This document shows, piece after piece, positions 47,072 to 55,340 of a DNA stretch of 64,000 bases (its first letter is position 1; every line of letters starts with the position of its first letter). The DNA comes from Streptomyces gelaticus (GTDB lineage: Bacteria; Actinomycetota; Actinomycetes; Streptomycetales; Streptomycetaceae). The notes beneath the pieces were generated by a model, which worked only from the letters and a program-made list of their open reading frames with translations, had not been told where the DNA came from and did no database searches. A program made the translations under genes and the position numbers. The DNA is taken from positions 310,001 to 374,000 of the forward strand of contig NZ_BMTF01000002.1 in assembly GCF_014649535.1 (NCBI RefSeq), given 5' to 3'.

Positions 47072-48652
47072 ATGGCACGCTTCAACATCCGCATCACCAG
47101 ACCCCGTGTCACCTCGCCCGTGAAGTCGACCGGGCGCACTGCGCCGACCCACCAGGGCGGCCGGGGACATCTGCGTGACAACCGCTCAGAGCTCTTTCTG
47201 CTCGCGGTCGCCAATTTCGTTTCGCAGCAGACCTTTTACGAGGACGGCGAGCAGCGGGACGAGCGCTTCGCCGAACTGGTGCGGGTGCTTGCCGTCGGTG
47301 ACCCCGAGTGGACCGCGGGCCTGCTGCACTGGCTGCGCCGCGACGGCCGGATGCGTACCGCCTCGATCGTCGGCGCCGCCGAGTACGTGAAGGCGCGGCT
47401 GGACGCGGGCGCCGAGGACGGACCGTCCAACCGAAAGGTCGTCGACTCCGTCCTGCTGCGCGCCGACGAGCCCGGGGAACTCCTCGGGTACTGGACCTCC
47501 CGCTACGGCCGGGCGGTGCCCAAGCCGGTCAAGCGCGGCATCGCCGATGCCGTGCGCAGGCTCTACAACGGCAGGTCGCTGCTGAAGTACGACACCGCCT
47601 CCAAGGGCTACCGCTTCGGCGACATCCTGAACCTGGTGCACGCCTCGCCCGACCCGCAGAAGCCGTGGCAGGGCGAGCTGTTCCGGTACGCCCTCGACCG
47701 CCGCCACCACCCCGAGGCGGCCGTGGTGCCGGTCTCCGACCGGGTCCTGAACGCCCACCGCGCGCTGATGGAGCTGCCCGTCGGGGAGCGGCGGGCCGTG
47801 GTCGAGAGCACCGACGCGGCGGACCGGCTGGCGGCCGCGGGCATGACCTGGGAGGCCCTGGCGGGCTGGCTGCAGGGGCCGATGGACGCCACGGCCTGGG
47901 AAGCGGTGATCCCGTCGATGGGCGCGATGGCGCTCATCCGCAATCTGCGCAACTTCGACGAGGCGGGAGTCTCGGACGAGGTCGCCGCACGGGTGGCGGA
48001 GCGGATCTGCGACCCGGCTGCGGTCGCCGCGTCCCAGCAGTTCCCCTTCCGCTACCTCGCCGCCTACCAGCACGCGCCCTCGCTGCGCTGGGCCCACCCG
48101 CTGGAGCAGGCGCTCGGCCACTCGCTGGACAACGTGCCCGCCCTGCCGGGGCGCACGCTGGTCCTGGTCGACCGCTCGGGCTCGATGTGGTCGCCGCTCT
48201 CGGACCGTTCGCAGCTCAACCGGGCCGACGCGGCCGCGATCTTCGGTACGGCGCTGGCGCTGCGGGCGGCCGATGCCGATCTGGTGCAGTTCGGTACGAA
48301 CAGTGCGCCGGTGACATATCGCCGGAGCGAGTCCGTGCTGAAGATACTGGAACGCTTCGGCAATCTCGGCGGCACCAACACCGCGGAGGCGGTGCGTCGG
48401 CACTACCGGGGCCATGACCGGGTGCTGATCGTCACCGACGAGCAGGCGTCGTTCTCGTACGCCGCGGACGTCACCGCGGCGGTGCCCGCCACCGTGCCCG
48501 TCTACACCTGGAATTTGGCCGGGTACCGGGTCGGACACGCCCCCTCGGGCGACGGGACGCGCCACACCTTCGGGGGTCTTTCGGACGCCGCGTTCCGCAT
48601 GGTGCCGCTGCTGGAAGCGGGCCGGGACGCGGACTGGCCCTGGATCCGCTGA
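47072..48652 (+). CDS. rsr: Ro60-like TROVE/vWA RNA-binding protein
   Basis: 526 aa. TROVE module (residues about 15-350) of helical repeats with ELFLLAVANFVSQQTFYEDGEQRD and DILNLVHASPDPQKPWQGELFRYAL, and a C-terminal von Willebrand A domain with MIDAS motif LVLVDRSGSMWSPL and VTDEQAS. Ro60 rings bind misfolded RNAs and Y RNAs; in Deinococcus a Y RNA tethers the ring to polynucleotide phosphorylase. GGGGG precedes ATG 47072; GTG 47039 is a weaker option that would overlap nothing known. The three Y-like RNAs upstream are its probable partners. Confidence 0.95.
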   Translation: MARFNIRITRPRVTSPVKSTGRTAPTHQGGRGHLRDNRSELFLLAVANFVSQQTFYEDGEQRDERFAELVRVLAVGDPEWTAGLLHWLRRDGRMRTASIVGAAEYVKARLDAGAEDGPSNRKVVDSVLLRADEPGELLGYWTSRYGRAVPKPVKRGIADAVRRLYNGRSLLKYDTASKGYRFGDILNLVHASPDPQKPWQGELFRYALDRRHHPEAAVVPVSDRVLNAHRALMELPVGERRAVVESTDAADRLAAAGMTWEALAGWLQGPMDATAWEAVIPSMGAMALIRNLRNFDEAGVSDEVAARVAERICDPAAVAASQQFPFRYLAAYQHAPSLRWAHPLEQALGHSLDNVPALPGRTLVLVDRSGSMWSPLSDRSQLNRADAAAIFGTALALRAADADLVQFGTNSAPVTYRRSESVLKILERFGNLGGTNTAEAVRRHYRGHDRVLIVTDEQASFSYAADVTAAVPATVPVYTWNLAGYRVGHAPSGDGTRHTFGGLSDAAFRMVPLLEAGRDADWPWIR

Positions 48653-48717
48653 TCACGAATCCGGTATCAGTGGGGCCCCTGCGGTGAACGGGCATGGCGT
48701 CGGGCGTTCCCGGGGCG

Positions 48718-48733
48718 CATACTCAACGCAATG
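48718..48733 (+). promoter_or_regulatory. -10 element for a leaderless 76-aa gene
   Basis: CATACT (48718-48723) lies seven bases before ATG 48731 with no Shine-Dalgarno sequence between. Confidence 0.4.
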
Positions 48734-48961
48734 AAACAGTCAGCCGGTTCCCGGCGCCATCTGCCCTCCAGTCCCTTCAACCGCCCGGCCCAGGCGGACC
48801 CACCGGTCGAATTGTTCGATGTGGGCGACCGGGTGTCGCACGATCAGTTCGGACTCGGACGCGTCCTCGCCGTCGAGGGCGACAACGACGCGGTGCTCAT
48901 CGACTTCTCGGGGCAGCAGGGGAGGATCCTGAGCCCGTACTCCAAGCTGACCAAGCTCTGA
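48731..48961 (+). CDS. Small Tudor-like domain protein (resembles the PcrA/UvrD C-terminal domain)
   Basis: 76 aa. After a basic N-terminus (RRHLPSSPFNRP) comes VGDRVSHDQFGLGRVLAVEGDNDAVLIDFSGQQGRILSPYSKLTKL, the same pattern as the C-terminal Tudor-like domain of UvrD/PcrA helicases that contacts RNA polymerase, and loosely like CarD. Here it stands alone. May bind RNA polymerase or nucleic acid; inference only. Followed by a terminator. Confidence 0.8.
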   Translation: MKQSAGSRRHLPSSPFNRPAQADPPVELFDVGDRVSHDQFGLGRVLAVEGDNDAVLIDFSGQQGRILSPYSKLTKL

Positions 48962-49008
48962 GAGGGGCGGCGAGCACGCGCGGCGTCCGTGTCCCCGTCA
49001 CATTCTCC

Positions 49009-49048
49009 GGCTTCAGGGGCGTCTGCGTCGGCAGGTGCCCCTGAAGCC
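49009..49048. terminator. Bidirectional terminator
   Basis: GGCTTCAGGGGC (49009-49020) and GCCCCTGAAGCC (49037-49048), perfect 12-bp stem with a 16-base loop, between convergent genes. Confidence 0.85.
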
Positions 49049-49067
49049 GTATCGGGAGCCGTTCCCC

Positions 49068-50279
49068 CTACAGGGCCTGGGCGGCGGGCTTCACCATGCC
49101 GCGGACGGTGCGCGACTTCACGAAGTCGCCCATGGCCGTCATCTCCCACTCGCCGGAGAACTGCTTGATCAGCTTGGCCATCATCACGCCGGTCTGCGGC
49201 TCGGCACCGGTCAGGTCGAAGCGGACCAGCTCCTCGCCGGTGGTCGCGTCGACCAGCCGGCAGTAGGCCTTGGCGACCTCGGTGAACTTCTGGCCGGTGA
49301 ACGAGTTGACCGTGAAGACGAGGCCGGTCGCCTCCGCCGGGATCCGGCCCAGGTCCACGACGATCACCTCGTCGTCACCCGCGCCCTCGCCCGTGAGGTT
49401 GTCGCCGGAGTGCTTGATCGCGCCGTTCAGGATGGAGAGCTTGCCGAAGTAGCAGCTGTCCAGGTGGTTCCGGGTGGGGCCGTAGGCGATCACGGAGGCA
49501 TCGAGGTCGATGTCCTTGCCCCGGAACGCGGGCTCCCAGCCGAGGCCCATCTTGACCTGGGAGAGCAGCGGCCGGCCGCCCTTGACCAGGGAGACCGTCT
49601 GGTTCTTCTGGAGGCTCACCCGGCCCTTGTCGAGGTTGATCTTGCCGCTGCCGGCGGGCGGGGCGGCGGGCGGGGCCGGCGGGGCGGCGGGGGCCGGGGG
49701 CGCGGCGATCCGCGGGTCCACCGGTGCGGCGGGCATCGGGGGCGCCACGGGCGCGGGGGCCGGAGCGGCGGCGGGCTCCTCCTCGACCGAGACGCCGAAG
49801 TCCGTGGCGATCCCGGCCAGCCCGTTCGCATAGCCCTGGCCGACCGCGCGGGCCTTCCAGGCGCCGTTGCGGCGGTAGACCTCCATGACCACCAGTGCTG
49901 TCTCGGCACCCAGCCGGGGCGGGGTGAACGTGGCCAGCACGCTGCCGTCGTCGCTGTTGCGCACCGTCGCGGTGGGCTCGATGCCCTGGAAGGTCTGGCC
50001 CGCCGCGTCCGGGCTCGCCGTGACGACGATCTTCTCGATGCCGGGCGGGACCGCGGCGGTGTCCACCAGGATCGCGTCCGGCGCGGTGCCGCCGCCGGAG
50101 CGGTAGGTCACGCCGGGGCCGTCGGGCTGGTTGTAGAAGATGAAGTCGTCGTCGGAGCGCACCTTGCCGTCGGGGGTGAGCAGCAGGCCCGAAACGTCGA
50201 GCCGCACCGGTGCGGAGACGTCCACGGCCACGCGGGCCGCGGAGAGAGGGATGTTCGAGCCGGGGGTCATAGCGGTCAT
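49068..50279 (-). CDS. Double TerD-domain protein with Pro/Ala linker
   Basis: 403 aa. N-terminal TerD domain (about 1-170; VRSDDDFIFYNQPDGPGVTYR, GQTFQGIEPTATVRN), a 45-residue Pro/Ala-rich linker, and a divergent C-terminal TerD-like domain (about 215-400; DASVIAYGPTRNHLDSCYFGKL, SGDNLTGEGAGDDEVIVVDL). The DD and GDNLTGEG-type acidic loops match the calcium-binding sites of the family. TerD proteins act in tellurite/stress responses and Streptomyces development. Here it is not in a ter cluster. Confidence 0.9.
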   Translation of the reverse strand: MTAMTPGSNIPLSAARVAVDVSAPVRLDVSGLLLTPDGKVRSDDDFIFYNQPDGPGVTYRSGGGTAPDAILVDTAAVPPGIEKIVVTASPDAAGQTFQGIEPTATVRNSDDGSVLATFTPPRLGAETALVVMEVYRRNGAWKARAVGQGYANGLAGIATDFGVSVEEEPAAAPAPAPVAPPMPAAPVDPRIAAPPAPAAPPAPPAAPPAGSGKINLDKGRVSLQKNQTVSLVKGGRPLLSQVKMGLGWEPAFRGKDIDLDASVIAYGPTRNHLDSCYFGKLSILNGAIKHSGDNLTGEGAGDDEVIVVDLGRIPAEATGLVFTVNSFTGQKFTEVAKAYCRLVDATTGEELVRFDLTGAEPQTGVMMAKLIKQFSGEWEMTAMGDFVKSRTVRGMVKPAAQAL

Positions 50280-50337
50280 GCTCGGGGTAACGAACGACCC
50301 GGCTTTGCCGTTCCCTTACCTTTGGCGGGCTTCGGCC

Positions 50338-50357
50338 GTACGGGCGCCCGCCCGTAC
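50338..50357 (-). terminator. Terminator after the 72-aa gene
   Basis: GTACGGGCG/CGCCCGTAC arms with a two-base centre, just past the 50363 stop on the minus strand. Confidence 0.6.
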
Positions 50358-50362
50358 CCCCG

Positions 50363-50581
50363 TCAGCGGTTGCGCGGGTGGTTGCGGGCGGTGCGTTCGT
50401 TGCCGTGCTTGTACGCCCCCGTCCAGCGGGCCATCACCAGCTGCGCGTCCCCCGACTCCACCTCCGCCAGGAACTTCTCCGCCCGGCCGCCGCGCAGCGT
50501 GCCCGCGGGGCGGCCGTGGTGGGTGATGGTGACGCTTGCGTCGCCGTGCTGTTCGTACACGAATCCGTAAGGTCTCGGCAT
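50363..50581 (-). CDS. Small conserved protein of unknown function
   Basis: 72 aa, basic. Readable blocks are YGFVYEQHGDASVTITHHGRPAGTLRG and a C-terminal MARWTGAYKHGNERTARNHPR. No membrane segment or known motif; looks like a small beta-strand-rich cytoplasmic protein. Convincing codon bias supports it as a real gene. Function not known. Confidence 0.7.
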   Translation of the reverse strand: MPRPYGFVYEQHGDASVTITHHGRPAGTLRGGRAEKFLAEVESGDAQLVMARWTGAYKHGNERTARNHPRNR

Positions 50582-50645
50582 GGCTCCGCATCCTGCCCGG
50601 CGCAGGGCCGCCTGTCGCGCGGATTTTCGCGGACGGGGGCCGTCG

Positions 50646-51455
50646 TCAGCGCGGCCAGATCGGCGGATCGGTGCAGAAGTGACCGCCGAGGTGGGCGTGG
50701 TCGGGGTTGTCCGGGTCCAGTTCGCCCTGCTCGGCGATGAGCCGGGCCGCGTAGGGCTCGGAGTCGTCCTTCGGCTCGTACCCCAGTGAGCGCGCCGTCG
50801 TCAGGTCCCACCACAGCCGGGTGTTGTCGGACGAGCCGTGGACGACGGTGTGCCGCACGCCCTCGGCGGTGAGTGCGGCGTGGAAGAGCCGGGCGCCGTC
50901 CCGGGGGCTCATCCAGACCGAGAGCATCCGTACCGATGTCGGCTCGGGGAAGCAGGAGCCGATGCGTACCGAGACGGTCTCCATGCCGTGCCGGTCCCAG
51001 TACAGCTGGGCGAGGTCCTCGCCGAAGGACTTGGACAGGCCGTAGAAGGTGTCGGGGCGGCGCGGGGCGTCGACGGGGATCAGCGGGTCGCCGGGCAGCG
51101 GGCGGGGGGTGTGGCCGACGACGTGGTTGGAGGAGGCGAACACGACGCGCCGCACGCCCTCCTCGCGCGCTGCCTCGTAGAGGTTGTACGTGCCCTCGAT
51201 GTTCGCCCTGAGGATCTTGTCGAAAGAGGATTCCAGGGAGATGCCCGCGAGATGGATGATCGCGTCGACGCCCCGCACGGCCTCACGCAGCGCCTCCCGG
51301 TCGCCCAGGTCGGCGGTGATCGCGCCCGGCTCGCCCTCGACGGGGACGGCGTCGAAGAGGCGGAGTTCGTAGCCGTACGCGGGCAGCAGGCCGCGCATCA
51401 GGGTGCCGAGACCGCCGGCGGCGCCGGTGAGCAGGACGGTGCGGGGAGCGGGCAT
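50646..51455 (-). CDS. udh: NAD-dependent epimerase/dehydratase, probably uronate dehydrogenase
   Basis: 269 aa short-chain extended family: GAAGGLG at the N-terminus for NAD(P) and YGLSKSFGEDLAQLYWDRHG with the catalytic Tyr-x3-Lys. Short length and SSNHVVGH and RIGSCFPEP blocks resemble bacterial uronate dehydrogenases, which oxidise glucuronate or galacturonate to the aldarolactone. Divergent from kdgD, which acts later in the same route. ATG 51455 has GGAGATC upstream. Specific substrate is inferred from context. Confidence 0.78.
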   Translation of the reverse strand: MPAPRTVLLTGAAGGLGTLMRGLLPAYGYELRLFDAVPVEGEPGAITADLGDREALREAVRGVDAIIHLAGISLESSFDKILRANIEGTYNLYEAAREEGVRRVVFASSNHVVGHTPRPLPGDPLIPVDAPRRPDTFYGLSKSFGEDLAQLYWDRHGMETVSVRIGSCFPEPTSVRMLSVWMSPRDGARLFHAALTAEGVRHTVVHGSSDNTRLWWDLTTARSLGYEPKDDSEPYAARLIAEQGELDPDNPDHAHLGGHFCTDPPIWPR

Positions 51456-51805
51456 ACGCGGATCTCCTCGGTACGTAGGTGCGCACGCGCGGCACGGCCC
51501 CTGAGGTGCCTGCGCCACATGCCGGGGTGCCTGTGACACCTGCCCGCAGGACCCCAAATCCATGGACGGCATTCATATGCATGGACAAGCTAAGAAGACC
51601 TGGCCTGTGGAGTCAAGGGGGCGCCGACGGGGTCGGCGGCCGCTCACCCGGAGTCGGCAGCTCCGCCTTCGGTGTCTCTCGCCATGCCCTCGCGCCGCCT
51701 TTCCGCTCCTTGACCTGCGCCCGGCGGCTGCCTTAGCGTGAAGTCGTTCATGAATATGGACACCGATCAGAATTGTGTACGTCTGAACCCGCTCAGGGAG
51801 CGCCA
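51456..51805. other. udh/kdgD divergent control region with repeated element
   Basis: About 350 bp without a gene. Contains two copies of TTCAT-N4-ATGGACA, at 51572-51587 near the udh side and 51747-51762 near kdgD. A weak -10 (CAGAAT, 51768-51773) fits kdgD. Confidence 0.6.
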
Positions 51806-52765
51806 GTGACCTCAGCCCCTCTTGCCGCCCGACTCGGCCGTGTCGCCGGGCCGCTCTTCTTCCCCGTCACCGCTTACGGACCGGACGGCGGCGTCGACCT
51901 CGATGCCTTCCGCGCCCATGTGCGGACCGGTGTCGACGCCGGTGCGGCGGCGGTCTTCGCCTGCTGCGGCACCGGTGAGTTCCACGCGCTCACGCCTCAG
52001 GAGTTCCGCCGCGTCGTCGCCGCGGCCGTCGAGGAGACCGCCGGGGAGGTGCCCGTCGTCGCCGGGGCCGGATACGGCACGGCGCTCGCGATCCAGTACG
52101 CGGAGCTCGCGGAGGAAGCGGGCGCGGACGGCCTCCTGGCCATGCCCCCGTATCTCGTGGTCGCCGACCAGGAGGGGCTGCTGAGCCACTACACCGCGCT
52201 CGCCGCGGCCACCTCCCTGGAGACGATCGTCTATCAGCGCGACAACGCCGTCTTCACCCCCGCCACCGTCGTCGCGCTGGCCGGGACGCCCGGCATCATC
52301 GGCCTCAAGGACGGCCATGGCGACCTCGACCTGATGCAGCGCATCGTCAGCGCCGTGCGCACCGGACTGCCGGGCCGCGACTTCCTGTACTTCAACGGAC
52401 TTCCCACCGCCGAACTCACCGGCCCGGCCTACCGGGGCATCGGCGTCACGCTCTACTCCTCCGCGGTCTTCGCCTTCGCGCCCGACATCGCGCTCGCCTT
52501 CTACCGGGCGATGGACTCCGGCGACGACGAACTGACCGGAGCCCTGCTCGACCACTTCTACCGGCCGCTCGTGGAACTGCGTGCCAAGGGCCGCGGCTAC
52601 GCCGTCTCGCTCGTCAAGGCCGGGGTCCGGCTCGGCGGCCTGGACGTCGGCGAGGTCCGCACCCCGCTCACCGAGCCGCCCGCCGCCCACATCGAGGAGC
52701 TCACCGCGATCATCGCGTGCGGCCGGGCCCTGCTGGAGAAGCACGGGCAGGAGCGGCACGGGTGA
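51806..52765 (+). CDS. kdgD: 5-dehydro-4-deoxyglucarate dehydratase
   Basis: 319 aa DapA-superfamily barrel: GPLFFPVTAYGPDGGVDLDAF, CCGTGEFHALTPQEF, Schiff-base lysine in GIIGLKDGHGDLDLM. The enzyme decarboxylates/dehydrates 5-keto-4-deoxyglucarate to alpha-ketoglutaric semialdehyde. GTG 51806 with AGGGAG upstream is preferred over an earlier frame. Coupled by GTGA to the next gene. Confidence 0.9.
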   Translation: MTSAPLAARLGRVAGPLFFPVTAYGPDGGVDLDAFRAHVRTGVDAGAAAVFACCGTGEFHALTPQEFRRVVAAAVEETAGEVPVVAGAGYGTALAIQYAELAEEAGADGLLAMPPYLVVADQEGLLSHYTALAAATSLETIVYQRDNAVFTPATVVALAGTPGIIGLKDGHGDLDLMQRIVSAVRTGLPGRDFLYFNGLPTAELTGPAYRGIGVTLYSSAVFAFAPDIALAFYRAMDSGDDELTGALLDHFYRPLVELRAKGRGYAVSLVKAGVRLGGLDVGEVRTPLTEPPAAHIEELTAIIACGRALLEKHGQERHG

Positions 52766-53940
52766 AGACCTCGGCCTTCCTCTACCCCTGGGACGTCGTC
52801 GGCGACCCGGACGCGGCCGCCCGCGTCGCGGACCTGGGCGTCCAGCAGGTGACGCTGGCCGCCGCCTACCACTCCACCCGGGCGCTGACCCCGCGCCACC
52901 CCGGCCGGCGCATCGTCACCGCGGAGCACGCTGCGGTGCTCTACCCGCCGGACGCCGCCCGGTGGGCCGGGCACGAACTGCGTCCCCACGAGCAGACCTG
53001 GGTGGCCTCGGACGATCCGTTCGCGGAGGCCGCCGAGGCCCTCACCGCCGCCGGTCTGGAGGTCCACAGCTGGGTGGTCCTGGCCCACAACTCCCGGCTG
53101 GGCGCCGAACACCCGGACACCTGTGTGGTCAACGCGTACGGCGACCGCTACCCCTGGGCGCCGTGCATCGCCCGGCCCGCCGTCCGCGCGTACCTGGTCG
53201 CACTGGCGGCGGAGGCGGCGGCGCGCCCCGGTGCGCGCGGCACCGAGCTGGAGAGCTGCGGCTGGTACGGCTTCGCGCATCTGCACGCCCACGACAAGAC
53301 CGCGGGCGCCGGTCTCGGGGACGCGGCGCAGTACCTGATGTCGCTCTGCTTCTGCCCCGACTGCCGGACCGGCTACGCCGGACACGGCCTGGACGCCGAC
53401 GGGCTGGCGTCGGCCGTACGCGGTGCCCTGGAGCCGGTCTGGGCGGGCTCCGGCTCTCCGGAGGCCGGCCGGGCGGGCATCGAGCAGCTTCTCGGTGCGG
53501 GCCCCGCCGCCGCCACCCTCCAGTGGCGCGGCAAGGTGGCCCGCAGGCTCCAGGAGTCGGCGGTCGCCGCCGTGCGGGCGGCGGCGGAGCCGGGGTTCCA
53601 GGTGCTGCTGCACGCCGACCCCGCGCCCCACCGCACCGGCGCGAACGTCGGTGCCGACCCGGAGCACATCCTGTCCGTGGCGGACGGGGTGGTGCTGCCC
53701 TGCACCGGCGACGACGCGGCGCGCGAGGCCGTACTCGGCCCGTTCGCCGGGCGCGACGGGGTGCTCGCGGCCAACTTCTCCGTGGTCACGGGCATGGGCG
53801 GCAGCCCCGCCACGCTGGAGCGGGACGCCGCGCACGCCGCGTCGCTCGGCGCGGACCAACTGCGGCTGTACCACGCCGGGCTGGCCTCCGGCCCGGACCT
53901 CCGGGCCGTCGCCGGAGCGCTGTCACGCCTGAGTCGATGA
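52762..53940 (+). CDS. Conserved TIM-barrel-like protein linked to sugar-acid genes
   Basis: 392 aa, GTG start inside the kdgD stop. Not a family I can name with certainty. Begins KTSAFLYPWDVVGDPDAAARVADLGVQQVTLAAAYH, looks like an alpha/beta barrel, and has a CFCPDC cysteine cluster at about residue 195. Similar alanine-rich proteins occur with kdgD in Streptomyces. Could be a hydrolase or isomerase of sugar acids; not proven. Overlaps the convergent MFS gene by 18 bp at the 3' end. Confidence 0.75.
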   Translation: MKTSAFLYPWDVVGDPDAAARVADLGVQQVTLAAAYHSTRALTPRHPGRRIVTAEHAAVLYPPDAARWAGHELRPHEQTWVASDDPFAEAAEALTAAGLEVHSWVVLAHNSRLGAEHPDTCVVNAYGDRYPWAPCIARPAVRAYLVALAAEAAARPGARGTELESCGWYGFAHLHAHDKTAGAGLGDAAQYLMSLCFCPDCRTGYAGHGLDADGLASAVRGALEPVWAGSGSPEAGRAGIEQLLGAGPAAATLQWRGKVARRLQESAVAAVRAAAEPGFQVLLHADPAPHRTGANVGADPEHILSVADGVVLPCTGDDAAREAVLGPFAGRDGVLAANFSVVTGMGGSPATLERDAAHAASLGADQLRLYHAGLASGPDLRAVAGALSRLSR

Positions 53941-55164
53941 AGGAGCCGGGCCGGCGGGGGAGCCCGTCGGACGCCCCCGCAGGCCCGTCACCAACAGGGC
54001 CGCGGTCAGCAGCCCCGCCGCGCCGACCAGCGGCAGCAGCACCCGGAAGTCCACCAGCGCGATCAGACCCGCGCCGAGGGCCAGCGCCACCGCGTTCGGC
54101 ACCATCATCAGCGTGTTGGCGGTCGCGGCGGTGCGGCCCAGCACCGCCTCCGGGGTCTCCCGCTGCACCGCCGTCATCGCGGCGACCAGCACGCACGGCA
54201 GCCCGATCCCGACGGCCGCGCTCGCCGCCAGCGCCACCGCGTCGTACGGCAGCGCCCGCGCCCCCACCGCCACCGCGAACAGCGCGATCCCGGCCGCCGT
54301 GCACACCCGCTCCCCGAGCCGCCGCAGCAGCGGACCGGCCAGCAGCCCGATCACGACGGACCCGGCGCCCTGTACCGCGTACAGCACACCCGCGTACGTG
54401 GGGGAGTGCCCCAGACCGTCATCGACGACGGCGTAGACCGCGGCCCCGTTGAGCCCCGCGCACAGCATCGTCACCGAGCCCGCCAGCACGAGCGGCCGCA
54501 GCACCGGGGACCTCCACACCTGCCGTACGCCCGCGGTGAGTTCGCCCCGCCGGCCGGTACGGACGGCCCGGTCCGGCTCCCCGGCCGGCAGCAGTGCGCA
54601 GACCCCGGCCGCCAGCGCGAACGACGCCGCGTCCAGCAGCGCCACGGCCCCGCCCCCGAACCGCGCGAACAGCCCGGCACCGGCCAGCGGCGCCAGCAGC
54701 TTCATGCCCTCGCCCGCCGTCATCCGCAGCCCGTTGAAGTCGCCCAGCAGCCGGGCGTCGACGGCCCCGGCGACCAGCGCCGACTCGGCCGCGTCCATCA
54801 GCACGGAACTCGCGCCGTACAGGACGAGCACCAGGAAGAGGATCCAGATCCGGCCCGCCGCATCGACCGACACCAGCGAGGTGAGCAGCCCCGCCATGAC
54901 CAGGTTCGACCCGACCAGAAGCGGCTTTCCCGGGATCCGGTCGGCGACCGCCCCCAGCACCGGCCCGAACAGCACCGGCAGCCACATGGCGAACACGGCG
55001 AGCGCCGCCAGACTGTCCGACCCGGTCAGGGACTTGACCCAGACCCCCGCCGCGAGCCACATCGCGGAGGTCCCGAAACCCGAGACGACCACCGCCGTCA
55101 GGAACAGCCCGGCCGTCCGGTCCCGCAGCACCCGCACCGCCGCCGACCCCGTCACCGTATCCAT
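53923..55164 (-). CDS. MFS transporter (efflux-type)
   Basis: 413 aa, 12 helices. Motifs include LGAVADRIPGKPLLVGSNLV in loop 2-3 and a second-half VIGLLAGPLLRRLGERV. Resembles enterobactin/MFS_3-type exporters. ATG 55164. Whether it belongs with the sugar-acid genes is unclear because of its opposite strand. Confidence 0.88.
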   Translation of the reverse strand: MDTVTGSAAVRVLRDRTAGLFLTAVVVSGFGTSAMWLAAGVWVKSLTGSDSLAALAVFAMWLPVLFGPVLGAVADRIPGKPLLVGSNLVMAGLLTSLVSVDAAGRIWILFLVLVLYGASSVLMDAAESALVAGAVDARLLGDFNGLRMTAGEGMKLLAPLAGAGLFARFGGGAVALLDAASFALAAGVCALLPAGEPDRAVRTGRRGELTAGVRQVWRSPVLRPLVLAGSVTMLCAGLNGAAVYAVVDDGLGHSPTYAGVLYAVQGAGSVVIGLLAGPLLRRLGERVCTAAGIALFAVAVGARALPYDAVALAASAAVGIGLPCVLVAAMTAVQRETPEAVLGRTAATANTLMMVPNAVALALGAGLIALVDFRVLLPLVGAAGLLTAALLVTGLRGRPTGSPAGPAPSSTQA

Positions 55165-55250
55165 CGCACCCTCCTGGTCAGCGCCTTCGTCAGGGGACCA
55201 GGCTGCTGACCGAGGTGTCCCGGCGGCATCGGGAGGATGCCCTGTTCCGT

Positions 55251-55281
55251 GCCCGGCGGGGCGGTTGCCGCCCCGCCGGGC
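55251..55281 (-). terminator. Terminator of the penicillin-binding protein gene
   Basis: 14-bp perfect stem 55251-55264/55268-55281 with loop TTG, flanked by further GTTCC/GGGAAC pairing. Confidence 0.85.
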
Positions 55282-55340
55282 GTAGGGAACATGCCGTACG
55301 TCCGCGAAAACGTTCCCCGGCGTACGGCTCCCGCCGTCCT

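Noticed and set aside
55173..55202. CCTGGTC-N16-GACCAGG inverted repeat upstream of the MFS gene at 53923-55164
   Set aside because: Could be an operator, but the wide spacing and absence of a nearby regulator leave it unsupported.
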